NCBI GenBank assembly: GCA_903892515.1
Contig: CAITIS010000107.1
Location: forward strand, 1 to 63,698
DNA: 63,698 nt
Source of the DNA: an uncultured Planctomycetota bacterium
GTDB lineage: Bacteria; Planctomycetota; Phycisphaerae; SM23-33
Direction of reading: 5' to 3'
This document shows, piece by piece, positions 25,478-34,779 of this stretch. The notes beneath the pieces are model-generated. The model searched no databases. It was not told where the DNA came from and saw only the letters and a list, made by a program, of their open reading frames with translations. Positions within the stretch are counted from its first letter, which is position 1. Every line of letters starts with the position of its first letter. A program made the position numbers and the translations under genes.

Positions 25478-28400
25478 ATGAACGACTTGATGATGCTTTG
25501 GAGGAAGCGAATTCTCGCCATCCTCGGCATCGTCAAGGCCGGCGAGAGGGAGCACCGCGAGATCGCCAACATGGCCGCCCAGGTGGGAGCGGACTACCAC
25601 GGCCGCTTCATCGTGGAGTTGCTCCAGAACGCCAGCGACCAAGCTTGTGAAGCCGGGCTGACGGAGAGCGCAGTTACCGTCGTCCGCACTGCGGAACTCG
25701 TGGCGGTTGCCAATGAGGGCGCACCATTCACCGAAGATGGCCTGCGATCCATAACGTCTTTGGGCCTGAGCACCAAGAACCCGCAAGACGCTATTGGAAA
25801 CAAGGGCATCGGTTTCAAGTCCGTGTTCCAGGTATCCGAGCGCCCCGAGGTGTACAGCGCCGACACGCACAGCGCATCCTTTCTCGACAGCCCCGGGCTG
25901 ATGTTCAAGATGTCATTGACGCCCTTCGAGGATGGGCAGTACGCGGCTATCGCCAGAACGATGATCGAGGAGGAGCTCCGAGCCGACACTCAGCCTTACG
26001 ATTCCGCAGCGGTCGAATCCATGTTCGCCGAGGTCGCGGCGGCAGCCCCGTTCAAGTTCCCTCTCCCCCTCTCGCTGCAGAATGCGGAAGACCGCTTGTC
26101 GGAACTCTCGGAACGGCCTCCAGGGCAGACACTGGTCGTGCTGCCGCTGCGTCATACCGGAGACGCGGCCAAAACGGTGGATGCCGCCATTGACGAGCTG
26201 TTCCAGAACGCCGGGGCGGCGATCCTTTTCCTCCCGTGCGTTTCGTCAATACGGGTGGTTGACCGTGTTCGAGGATTCGACAGAACCATCGGTCGGCGGT
26301 CGGTTTCCGAGCCACGCGTTGTGGACGGCTATGGCACTCTGACTACCGTCGTGACGGATGTCCGCGAGAATGGCGCCGTGGACGAGCGGAGGTGGCGAAC
26401 TATCGGTAGGAAGATGGGAACTGCAGATGTTGTCTCTGCAGAACAGGCCGCCGATGAAGCCCAACACATCAACGAGGAAGCCAGGAAGCTGCCAGGCAGC
26501 AACTGGGACACTGTACACAGTTCGCCCGTCCGCGTTGCCATCCCTGTGCCATCAGCATCGGCCGAAAAGGTTATGCTTCTTGGAGCCAATGGACGCGTCT
26601 GCATTGGTCTGCCGACCAAGGACCCGACGGGCACGCCCGCTTGGATCAACGCGCACTTCTACGGGACCATCTCGAGGACAGGCATCGATCTCGTTGAAAA
26701 CAGCTACAACGTCATGCTGTTCAAAGAGGCGGTTCGCCTGCACGAGGCGTTGATTGGAGGCCTGAAAACAGACGCGGATATCTCTGTTCGCCGAGCGGCG
26801 ACTCTGGCTTTCGAGAAGGATAAGGGCCTCCTCGCTGATGTGCTCTATGCCCCCAAGGGTCAAGCTCACGGCGACATCATCTTGGCGTCTGACGGTGTGT
26901 CCTACCAATGGCCGGCGAAGACGATTCTGCCAGCCGTAGCGGACTTGGATGCTTTGCTGCTAATGCTGCCGCAGCCGGCCGACGCCAAAAACTTTGGGTT
27001 CAACCTACCGGAAATCGGCCTGGCACACTCTGCAAGGCCGCTTATCGAAGCGCTGATGGGACGGCCTTCCGATCAGGCAGCGGTGTCTGCATTATTTCTG
27101 GCTCGCCAGAGCGGGCAAGCCTCTTTGCTTGAGCATTCGGCGAAGACCAATCGTCAAGCCGGACCGGTCTTTTGGGAGCCGTTCCTTGCGTGGGTGACAA
27201 AGCGGTTCGTGGCTGATCGGCTCAGTGATCAGGAATTCCTGCCGATTGGCCGAGATGCATTGGCCAGGCCATCTGACCGCGTTTTTCTGCCACCGGCCGG
27301 CCAGCAAGCACGTGTCAGCGCTACCGAGGCGGATGGGGAGATTTCCGAGTTACCCGCGGATATGGCCAAGTCATTGCGGTTTCTCGACGAGACCGCGGTT
27401 CCAGTCCGCAAGGCTGATTCCCGCGATCTCACCGAGCTGGCAGCTAAGCTTGCTCCCGATACGAGCCGCGGCCTGGTTCGCAGGCCTCGCCTGGATGATC
27501 TGATTAACGATGCCGTCGGCCCCTTGATGCAGCAGCTGGGGAGCGATGCGGCGTCAAGGCAGAGCGGCGTGGGTTTGCTGCGGCAAGCCATCCAGTGGCT
27601 CTGGAAGCTACCGGAAACGGGCCGGGAGCGACTATCGCGAGATGCGTTGCGGGTGCCCGTACTAATGGCCGATAAGTCATGGGCCTGGGCGCCTCCGAGT
27701 AGCGTTTATTTCGGCCCCGGCTGGATGGAAGACCTAGTCGATGGTTTGCTTCGAGAAGCGTATGGCCACGACCCAAGCAAGTTGCTCGTTCCGTGGGAGG
27801 CGTTTGCTGAGGCGCTGAACATCCCAAGGGACGACCGCGATGACTGGCTTGGGGCACTTGAGATCATCGGCGTCAGCCGTTCGCCGAAGGTAATGCTGCC
27901 ACGACCGGGCTACCGGCCAGCCCCCCTCGCGAGCCGATATAGCACCGGACTGAGTATTGACTCGGCGGAATGCCCGATTTCGCAGGCCGGGCCGTTTTGG
28001 AGAGCCTATCTAGAATCTACGCGACACCGCTCGGCAAGAACGTCGAGCGGACAACCGTTCGATTATCGACCCATCGCCTGGGTAGATGGGCTGGAGCTGG
28101 AAGCCAGCCGTTCGGCCGTGGTTCGGATGATGCTGCTCACTCCCCAGTCCTACGAGCAATACACCACGGCATCATTGGAACGCGCGGACAGGCGTAACGT
28201 GGATGCCACGGTGGTCCCGGCTCTCTGGGTCCACGCTATCGCGACTAACGGGTGGCCCGTCATTCCCACGCAGCGCGGAAACGTTGCCGTGCCAGATGCA
28301 TGGCTGCTTGACGGTCAACAACGCGGACTTTCACGCCGGCGTCTTGCTCACCTGAATCAGGTGGAGCCGCCTTTCGACGCAGCCGAGCGGTTGCTGCAGG

Positions 28401-30922
28401 GCATCGGCGTAACCACATTGCAGACGGCACCAGTTGAACGGCTACTCCACGCGATCCATCAACTTGGCACCGCAATTGCCGGCTTTGATGTAGAAACGCG
28501 GCGAACGGCATTGGCTCTAGCGGAAGACCTGTTCAGTCACCTTCAGGTCGCCTACGCCGGGAGTTCACCGGCTCTACCCGACCTGAAGGTTCTCTGCCTG
28601 CCGCTACAACGCAACGGGGAGGTAGTTGACGTTCCAGGTGCCCAAATCGTGACCGCGTACTTCAACGACGATCCAGTGCGGGCTCGTTTTGTGGCTGGGT
28701 TCAAGAATGCCTTGATCTGGCCCCTGCAGATTCGCCATCCGTATAAGGACCTCGTCAGCGTGTTGCGCAGTCAATTGGGCGAGTCCAGCGTCATCTTCAC
28801 CAGCACGGCGCAGGTTGACAGCCGATTTACTGAAGACACGGGCATGAAACGAATCCCCTTGCTGGATTGGCTTGTTTCAACTTTTCCGCAGCACTCCGTC
28901 GCCAGCGATCTGGCCTGCCTGATTGCGTACACTGGCCGGCAGGATTCCGATCCAAACGGTGAGGATTTCAAACGCACATGGCGAGCGTTTCAGAACGCCT
29001 GTTTTGTCTTTGGCTCGTTTCCCACCGACTCTCCGACTCCGTATTTCTACGACCGACAGACGCATCTCCTGCAGATCGAGGCCCACATCAGTAATGCAGA
29101 GAAAGTCGAAGCTACATGGATGCTTGTCGGCCTGAGCTATCGTGACACATGGGCCGCTTACGTCAGGGAACTAGATAAGAACACCCCAGGAAAGTTCCTG
29201 GCAGACCGCCAGATATCCTCGGCTCAGCGAGAGAACGTCGAGAATGCCATCGGGCTTTCGTCAACTGAGAGGTTCAAGCACATTTACGCCGCGGTGCTGA
29301 TGTTGTGGTTCCTGCGTTTTGGAAAACAGCCCCTCGATTTATTTGAGCAGGAGTGGAACGTCAACGCCCGGAGCGTCAAGGGCATCTGCGACTGGCTCGG
29401 CCGGCAGGACCTAGCGGACGCCTTCGCGGCAAGCTTAGGAAGTGCGGAGGAGGCCGCAACGTTAGCCATCCTGCAAGCGGCGAAGCTGGAGTCACGTCAG
29501 TGGCAGGAAGCCCGCATTGCCCTGGGGCTGGCGCCGTGGCAGTTTACGCACAAGGTCAAGGCTTGGCGAGACGCAGGCTACGAAATCGTAGCTATTCTCA
29601 AAACCTGTGTCGCCAGGTCGGTGTCTGCTTCTCCGACAGACCTGGAGCCCATCCTTCGAGACAACAGGTTCTGCGAAGCCCCGGATGATGTGGCATGCCG
29701 CAGTGAGGGCGGCGACGACGTGCTGGCCGTTCTGCTTTCGCTCGTCGACACTGTCCTGCGAGACGCCCCCGCAATCACAGGCATTGATTTGTTGCAGCGA
29801 AGGCTGACCGCGATTGCCGAAAAGGCTGGGGGTGGTCTTGACAAGATCGACCTTGATGACGCACCTCTGCGCGACGTGCGCGTCTATCGCGATGAAGACG
29901 AGGGCAAGCGAAGCCGGGATGCGGAGGCCAGATTCCAGGGCCTCATGACGGTCTCTGTAGCCCTCGGCAAGGTCCTCGGAGAGGACATCACTGCGGACGC
30001 TGTTCGAGCCGATGCCAGGGTGTCGCTGTTGCTGACCGGATGGTGGGCCAATTGTTTCTCGGTCATGCCTGCCATTCAACGCGTACTTCAGTCCGCAGTC
30101 CCCAAGACGGCTCAGCGCATGTCCGATGAGCGGGTCTTTCGCGATCCAGCCCCGGCGAATGAGTTGCTGTCGCGGTTCTCAGAACTGGCCGCTGCGGGGC
30201 CTTCCCCCATCCCTCCGGCTCCCAAACGTATTGTCACCGTGCTGGGACAGGCCCAGGCAGAAGACGATGTGGAGAAGGAACTGCTGCGTGGTACGGCCGG
30301 AGCGATCGGGCAGAAGCTCAAGGCTTTGGCAGAGAAGCAGGCTCTGGAGACGGACATGGGCAAGCTGGCCCGGTCAACGGTTTCGGCTCCAGACACCAGT
30401 GGTAGGAAGCATGGAGCAGGCGGGGGCGGCGGTGGTCCGGCAAACAGGAAGGACAAGGAGCTCGCTGGACTGCTCGGGGAAGCCTTTGTCTATGAGCAAT
30501 TCCGCTTGTTCCTGCCGGGCTTTGACGAGCGTTCTTGGCGATCATGCAACCGGAATCTATACGGGCTCGAAGGAGCAGGCGATGATTCGCTGGGATTCGA
30601 CTTCTCCTACCGTGATGTCGAGGGCCGTTTGACGGCCCAGCCCGATCACCCGATGTGCTATCTGGACGCGAAGGCTTCCTCAGGCGATGGAACCGAACCT
30701 TTCCAGATGTCGGTGAACGAATGGAACAAGGCCCGCGAATGTCACGAAAGCAGTGACTCCATCTATGTGATCGTCCGGATTTCCCACGTGCGGGAAGGTC
30801 CGAGCGTGGTCGACATCATCTGCGACCCATTCGGCCTTTACCGAAAGGGCCAGGTGGCCTTGAGCGCCCAAGACATGTGGATTCACGTGGGAAAGCCCGT
30901 CCAGCCGTCTAAAGATGCATGA
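25478..30922 (+). CDS. Giant sacsin/Hsp90-type ATPase with C-terminal DUF3883 nuclease-like domain, 1814 aa
   Basis: The N-terminus is a GHKL ATPase: N-box ELLQNASDQA (47-56), G1-like VANEGAPF (77-84) and GNKGIGFKSVF (107-117), in the style of sacsin-type ATPases. About 1450 residues of alpha/beta sequence with no recognised motif follow. A Gly-rich linker then leads to a DUF3883 (NOV C-terminal) domain from about 1664. It has GEAFVYE, GFDFSYRD and YLDAKAS, the E...D...(D/E)xK layout of PD-(D/E)xK nucleases. ATG 25478 is preferred over GTG 25469 because GGAG lies 8 bases upstream. Sacsin-like ATPase plus DUF3883 proteins are known from prokaryotic defence islands. A chaperone-like or nucleic-acid-targeting effector role is inferred. 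Confidence 0.82.
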   Translation: MNDLMMLWRKRILAILGIVKAGEREHREIANMAAQVGADYHGRFIVELLQNASDQACEAGLTESAVTVVRTAELVAVANEGAPFTEDGLRSITSLGLSTKNPQDAIGNKGIGFKSVFQVSERPEVYSADTHSASFLDSPGLMFKMSLTPFEDGQYAAIARTMIEEELRADTQPYDSAAVESMFAEVAAAAPFKFPLPLSLQNAEDRLSELSERPPGQTLVVLPLRHTGDAAKTVDAAIDELFQNAGAAILFLPCVSSIRVVDRVRGFDRTIGRRSVSEPRVVDGYGTLTTVVTDVRENGAVDERRWRTIGRKMGTADVVSAEQAADEAQHINEEARKLPGSNWDTVHSSPVRVAIPVPSASAEKVMLLGANGRVCIGLPTKDPTGTPAWINAHFYGTISRTGIDLVENSYNVMLFKEAVRLHEALIGGLKTDADISVRRAATLAFEKDKGLLADVLYAPKGQAHGDIILASDGVSYQWPAKTILPAVADLDALLLMLPQPADAKNFGFNLPEIGLAHSARPLIEALMGRPSDQAAVSALFLARQSGQASLLEHSAKTNRQAGPVFWEPFLAWVTKRFVADRLSDQEFLPIGRDALARPSDRVFLPPAGQQARVSATEADGEISELPADMAKSLRFLDETAVPVRKADSRDLTELAAKLAPDTSRGLVRRPRLDDLINDAVGPLMQQLGSDAASRQSGVGLLRQAIQWLWKLPETGRERLSRDALRVPVLMADKSWAWAPPSSVYFGPGWMEDLVDGLLREAYGHDPSKLLVPWEAFAEALNIPRDDRDDWLGALEIIGVSRSPKVMLPRPGYRPAPLASRYSTGLSIDSAECPISQAGPFWRAYLESTRHRSARTSSGQPFDYRPIAWVDGLELEASRSAVVRMMLLTPQSYEQYTTASLERADRRNVDATVVPALWVHAIATNGWPVIPTQRGNVAVPDAWLLDGQQRGLSRRRLAHLNQVEPPFDAAERLLQGIGVTTLQTAPVERLLHAIHQLGTAIAGFDVETRRTALALAEDLFSHLQVAYAGSSPALPDLKVLCLPLQRNGEVVDVPGAQIVTAYFNDDPVRARFVAGFKNALIWPLQIRHPYKDLVSVLRSQLGESSVIFTSTAQVDSRFTEDTGMKRIPLLDWLVSTFPQHSVASDLACLIAYTGRQDSDPNGEDFKRTWRAFQNACFVFGSFPTDSPTPYFYDRQTHLLQIEAHISNAEKVEATWMLVGLSYRDTWAAYVRELDKNTPGKFLADRQISSAQRENVENAIGLSSTERFKHIYAAVLMLWFLRFGKQPLDLFEQEWNVNARSVKGICDWLGRQDLADAFAASLGSAEEAATLAILQAAKLESRQWQEARIALGLAPWQFTHKVKAWRDAGYEIVAILKTCVARSVSASPTDLEPILRDNRFCEAPDDVACRSEGGDDVLAVLLSLVDTVLRDAPAITGIDLLQRRLTAIAEKAGGGLDKIDLDDAPLRDVRVYRDEDEGKRSRDAEARFQGLMTVSVALGKVLGEDITADAVRADARVSLLLTGWWANCFSVMPAIQRVLQSAVPKTAQRMSDERVFRDPAPANELLSRFSELAAAGPSPIPPAPKRIVTVLGQAQAEDDVEKELLRGTAGAIGQKLKALAEKQALETDMGKLARSTVSAPDTSGRKHGAGGGGGGPANRKDKELAGLLGEAFVYEQFRLFLPGFDERSWRSCNRNLYGLEGAGDDSLGFDFSYRDVEGRLTAQPDHPMCYLDAKASSGDGTEPFQMSVNEWNKARECHESSDSIYVIVRISHVREGPSVVDIICDPFGLYRKGQVALSAQDMWIHVGKPVQPSKDA

Positions 30923-30980
30923 TGCTCGTTGTGCCCGGGATGCCTGCACGGAAACCGGCCGATGATATGGGAGATGATCC

Positions 30981-31193
30981 GTGAATAGGACACCCGTTCG
31001 TTCCAGCAACATCCGCTCTATCGGCTACGAGGTGGAAACGAGAACCCTGGAAGTGGAGTTTCACAGCGGCGGAGTGTACCAGTACTCCGGTGTGCCGGAG
31101 ACCGTCTTCCAAGGCTTCATGAGATCTGCATCAAAGGGTTCCTTTTTCCACGATCACATCCAAGACCAATATTCCTGCAGTCAGACGAGGTAG
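30981..31193 (+). CDS. KTSC domain protein, 70 aa
   Basis: The whole protein is one KTSC domain: VRSSNIRSIGYE, then LEVEFHSGGVYQYSGVP and the closing KGSFFHDHIQDQY. This small domain often accompanies lysyl-tRNA-synthetase-like, phage or defence genes; its biochemical role is not established. The GTG start has GGGAGATG upstream. It lies 58 bases after the giant ATPase and 5 bases before the OLD nuclease, so the three are probably one transcript. Confidence 0.8.
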   Translation: MNRTPVRSSNIRSIGYEVETRTLEVEFHSGGVYQYSGVPETVFQGFMRSASKGSFFHDHIQDQYSCSQTR

Positions 31194-31198
31194 GCGCC

Positions 31199-33172
31199 AT
31201 GATAGTCAAGGCCATTCACGTTCAGAACTTCCGCTCGATCCTCGACGAAAGAATCGACTGCGACAACTTGACGGTCCTGGTTGGGCGGAACGGCACGGGC
31301 AAGTCGTCCTTCCTGCGGGCGATGGAGATGTTCTACGATCCCAAGGCGACCGTCACGGCGGAGGACTTCTACGCCGAGGACGTGAGCAAGGAGATAGAGA
31401 TCGCCGTTACGTTCTCCGACTTGGACCCCGAGGAGAAGTCGTTGTTTGCGCCGTATCTCGATGGCGACGACCTTACCGTGGCCAGAGTGTTCGGCCTGCC
31501 GGCCAGGAAGTCGGGCACCTATCACGGCATGAGGCTTCAGAATCCCGAGTTTGCGGAAGTCAGAAATGCAGGGGGAAAAGCAGAGATCAGGAGCAAGTAC
31601 AACGAGATCAGGGCTGCCGACAAGTACGCCACTCTTCCATCTGTGCGAAACGCCGACCTCGTAGAGGAAGAGCTCAAGAAATGGGAGGCTACCAATCCGG
31701 GTTCCTGCACAAGGACGCGCGACGATGGCCAGTTCTTCGGCTTTACGGAAGTCGGTAATGGCTACCTGGGGCGGCACACTCGCTTCATCCGTATCCCAGC
31801 CGTGCGAGACGCATCGGACGATGCCACCGAGGGCAAAGGGTCGTGCGTCACGGAGATCATGGACCTCGTCGTGCGCAGCACGCTTGCCAATAGAAAAGAC
31901 TTCGTCGCGCTCAAGGACGATACGCAGAAGAGATACCGCGAGGTCATGGACCCTACGAAACTCACGGAGCTTTCAGGGCTTCAGACGCAGTTGTCAGACA
32001 CGCTGAGGCACTACGCCCCCGAGACCAACGTTTCGCTCGAATGGACCAAGCTTGGCGACATCGATTTTCCTCTACCAAAGGCCGAGGTCAAGCTCCACGA
32101 GGATGGGTACAAGTCGTCCGTCCAGCGAACCGGCCACGGGCTTCAACGAACCTTCATCCTGACCATGCTACAGCACCTCGTCGCAGCCAAAGGTATCGGC
32201 GCTGCAACCCCGGAGGGTTACGCATCGGAGGCGGAGATTCCCGAATCTGGAGAACCTCAGCTGCCCGGTTTGGTGCTCGCCATTGAAGAACCGGAACTCT
32301 ACCAGCACCCCAGCCGCCAACGACACATGGCTTCCGTTCTGTTGAAGCTGGCACGTGGCGCGATTCCAGGCGTGGCGAAGAAGACGCAGGTTCTCTACAC
32401 CACGCATTCGCCCCTGTTCGTCGGGCTTGACCGCTTCGCGCAAATCCGACTCTTGCGAAAGGCCGACGCTGCCGCAGGGATGCCGAGGGTGACGAAAGCA
32501 ATTAAGGCCGAACTAGACGCCGTGGCCGCGGATATCTGGATTGCCAACGGCAGTCAGGGCAACAAGTATACCGCCGATACCCTCAGTCCTCGCCTACAGG
32601 CCGTGATGACCCCTTGGGTCAATGAAGGTTTCTTCGCCGACGTCGCGGTGCTGGTCGAGGGCGAGGATGATCGGGCGGCCATCCTCGGTCTGGCGAAGTC
32701 TATGGGGCACGACTTTGACAGTAGCGGCATCTCGGTGATTCCTTGCATGGGCAAGAACAACCTGGACCGCCCGCTCGTCATCTTCCGGCGGCTTGGCATT
32801 CCAGTCTACGTCGTCTGGGATGGTGACCATGGCGAGAAGGACACGAAACCTGAAGATAACCGCAAGCTCCTGAGGCTCGTTGGGCACACCGAAGAAGACT
32901 GGCCCTGCGGCGTGAAAGACCAGCATGCATGTTTCAAAGCCGACCTCGAGACAACGCTGTCCGAAGAGGTCGGCAAGGAGCTGTTTGATCAACTGCTTGG
33001 GGAAGCACAGATCCAACTCGGCATACCGAAGAAGAAGGACGCCTTGAAGACTCCGATTGCGATCCAGCATGTTGTCGAGAAGGCCGCTGCGGCAGGAAAG
33101 ACGAGTGAAACGCTTAAAAGCATCGTCGAGAAGATCGTTGCCCTGAAGCCTCAGAGAGGGACAGTGCAATGA
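31199..33172 (+). CDS. OLD-family ATPase/TOPRIM nuclease, 657 aa
   Basis: The N-terminal ABC-type ATPase starts MIVKAIHVQNFRSI, with Walker A GRNGTGKSS (29-37), a signature-like GHGLQRTFILT (about 311) and Walker B LVLAIEEPELYQHP (about 358-371). The THSP motif that follows (TTHSPLFVG) is typical of the family. The C-terminal TOPRIM has VLVEGEDD (Glu487) and WDGD (about 539-542). This is the GajA-like layout of an ATP-regulated DNA nickase or nuclease. No UvrD-type GajB helicase lies nearby, so it is not a standard Gabija pair. It is the last gene of the candidate system, closely spaced after the KTSC gene. Confidence 0.88.
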   Translation: MIVKAIHVQNFRSILDERIDCDNLTVLVGRNGTGKSSFLRAMEMFYDPKATVTAEDFYAEDVSKEIEIAVTFSDLDPEEKSLFAPYLDGDDLTVARVFGLPARKSGTYHGMRLQNPEFAEVRNAGGKAEIRSKYNEIRAADKYATLPSVRNADLVEEELKKWEATNPGSCTRTRDDGQFFGFTEVGNGYLGRHTRFIRIPAVRDASDDATEGKGSCVTEIMDLVVRSTLANRKDFVALKDDTQKRYREVMDPTKLTELSGLQTQLSDTLRHYAPETNVSLEWTKLGDIDFPLPKAEVKLHEDGYKSSVQRTGHGLQRTFILTMLQHLVAAKGIGAATPEGYASEAEIPESGEPQLPGLVLAIEEPELYQHPSRQRHMASVLLKLARGAIPGVAKKTQVLYTTHSPLFVGLDRFAQIRLLRKADAAAGMPRVTKAIKAELDAVAADIWIANGSQGNKYTADTLSPRLQAVMTPWVNEGFFADVAVLVEGEDDRAAILGLAKSMGHDFDSSGISVIPCMGKNNLDRPLVIFRRLGIPVYVVWDGDHGEKDTKPEDNRKLLRLVGHTEEDWPCGVKDQHACFKADLETTLSEEVGKELFDQLLGEAQIQLGIPKKKDALKTPIAIQHVVEKAAAAGKTSETLKSIVEKIVALKPQRGTVQ

Positions 33173-33222
33173 TCCCATGCAGACGGGTGGCCGAGGTGGA
33201 CTCCCTGACGGCGATCATCCGA

Positions 33223-33282
33223 TGTCACCAGTGACACGGTTGAGAATGTCACCGGTGACATCGTCGCTTGTCACCGTTGTCA
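33223..33282 (+). promoter_or_regulatory. Three TGTCAC-type palindromic sites, operator-like
   Basis: TGTCACCAGTGACA (33223-33236), ATGTCACCGGTGACAT (a perfect 16-base palindrome, 33246-33261) and TGTCACCGTTGTCA (33269-33282) are spaced 24 and 22 bases apart, about two helical turns. This looks like a cluster of binding sites for a dimeric regulator. The half-site AGTGACA/TGTCACT recurs before the WYL regulator at 45227-45248. Confidence 0.55.
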
Positions 33283-33449
33283 CCCCTGGCGGCCACGAAG
33301 AATTTCACTCGGACGGGAAGCATGTTCGCCCCGTTCTGGCGCAGGAAAGCGGCCCCAATTCAGGGCAAAAAGAGTCAGTGCCGGTCGTCTGCGGCCCTGA
33401 AAGAACGATCCGGGCCTGGGGCGTGAACAGGCCGGAGACTATATGACCG

Positions 33450-33590
33450 TCACGCGGTCTGCGGGGTAAGTTCTTCAAGTGACAGCAGTTCGGCATCGGG
33501 ATGCAGGAAGCCGTCGAGAATCTCCTGGAAGAACGGTTCAACAACCGTGGCGTTGGTCCGATTTTTCGCCCGCAGGGCGAAAAATAGAGC
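33450..33590 (-). pseudogene. C-terminal remnant of an unidentified gene
   Basis: On the minus strand the residues TNATVVEPFFQEILDGF and LHPDAELLSLEELTPQTA run to a TGA at 33450-33452. They look like a natural protein end. Upstream the frame turns into low-complexity Leu/Ser/Pro-rich codons and no start with a ribosome binding site is seen. The parent family is not recognised. Confidence 0.4.
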
Positions 33591-33814
33591 AGGTGAGCAG
33601 TGGACCAGTAGAGCAGGAGAAGGAGGCAGAGCCGTAGCGAGCGTGATGGCTCGGATAGGCGGCGTGCCTGCTTACCTGCGGTCTCCTGCTCTCCTGCTCC
33701 CCCGTTCTCCCGTTCAACTCGGGTTTCGCCGACCTGTGGCACTCTCCTTTGTCCGCGGCCGAATTCGATCATTCTGCCGGCTGCGTTTCGTTTACCATTG
33801 ATTCAGAGCAACCT

Positions 33815-34633
33815 ATGGACGACCTGGCACGACATAATCGGCAGCGGTGGAATGGCCTGGCGGCGGCGGGGGTGCAATACTCGCGGCCTTGGCTCGATCT
33901 GAACGAGACAAACGCACGCGAGCGCGTCGATCCGAACGGGTTGCTCGGAGAGCTTCGAGGCAAGCGTGTGCTATGCCTGGCTGCCGGCGGCGGGCAGCAG
34001 TCGGCCGCGTTCGGCTTGCTGGGGGCGGACGTGACGGTCTTCGACTTATCCGATGAAATGCTCGCACGGGATGAGGCTGCCGCCCGACACTACGGCCTGG
34101 CTGTCCGCACCATCCAGGGCGACGCGCGTGATCTCTCGCTGCTCGCAGGAAATGACTTCGACGTTGTCTGGCAGGCTCACTCGCTTTCTTTCATCCCTGA
34201 AATAGATCGACTGTACGACAGCGTCGTCCGGGTGCTTCGTCCCGGCGGCGTGTACCATCTCTCATCATGTAATCCGCTGGCCTACGGCGCTGACGAGCGC
34301 TGGACGGGCACGGGATACATGTTGCGCGAAGGGTACGTTGAAGGCGCCGAGGCCGTGTGCGGTGACGGCTGCTGGGACATTGTTGACGGCCAAGGCCGGG
34401 CCAAGCGCGTCGCCGGTCCACGGGAGTTTCGTCACACGCTGACGGCTACGATGAACGGGCTGATCGGCCGGGGGTTTGTGTTTCTGGACGTGCATGAGGA
34501 GCCGCTGGGCCGGCCCGAGGCCGAACCCGGCTCCTGGGACCATTTCTGCTCCATCGCTCCGCCCTGGTTGGTCATCTGGGCGGTGTTGAGGGTCGACTTG
34601 CTGAAGACCTTGCGGCAGGGCAGCAAGAGTTGA
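33815..34633 (+). CDS. Class I SAM-dependent methyltransferase, 272 aa
   Basis: The SAM-binding motif I is VLCLAAGGGQQSAAFGLLG (about residues 51-69), followed by ADVTVFDLSDEML (motif II) and VVRVLRPGGVYHLSS. The family is the Methyltransf_11/25 type; the substrate is not evident. ATG 33815 gives a natural start (MDDLARHNRQRWNGLA); an earlier in-frame ATG at 33749 would add unlikely residues. No strong ribosome binding site is visible. It stands alone between the palindrome region and a convergent gene. Confidence 0.82.
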   Translation: MDDLARHNRQRWNGLAAAGVQYSRPWLDLNETNARERVDPNGLLGELRGKRVLCLAAGGGQQSAAFGLLGADVTVFDLSDEMLARDEAAARHYGLAVRTIQGDARDLSLLAGNDFDVVWQAHSLSFIPEIDRLYDSVVRVLRPGGVYHLSSCNPLAYGADERWTGTGYMLREGYVEGAEAVCGDGCWDIVDGQGRAKRVAGPREFRHTLTATMNGLIGRGFVFLDVHEEPLGRPEAEPGSWDHFCSIAPPWLVIWAVLRVDLLKTLRQGSKS

Positions 34634-34779
34634 AGCAACGGCATCCCGGGCCCTGCACTCCTTTGGGCCTGCCATGGCTCCGCGATCCACGCGAGTCGAG
34701 GGAGTTACTGCTTTCTCGCCGTTGCGGTGCGCTCCCGGCTTGAGTTGCGTGGTCGCCGGTTCAATGTGGCGTCCGGCTT

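Larger units (their letters stand above)
33173..33814 (+). other. Intergenic stretch with palindromes and a gene remnant
   Basis: This 642-base gap between the OLD nuclease and the methyltransferase gene holds three TGTCAC-type palindromic sites, a minus-strand gene remnant (33450-33590), a TTTTTCGCCC-GCA-GGGCGAAAAA hairpin at about 33557-33579 and short CTCCTGCT-type microrepeats at 33690-33720. No intact gene is convincing. Confidence 0.6.

Noticed and set aside
31199..33172. Gabija system
   Set aside because: The OLD nuclease resembles GajA, but no UvrD-type GajB helicase gene is adjacent.
33177..33446. 89-residue ORF starting MQTGGRGG
   Set aside because: Its residues come from the palindrome cluster (repeated MSPVT), it has no ribosome binding site and no protein-like pattern.
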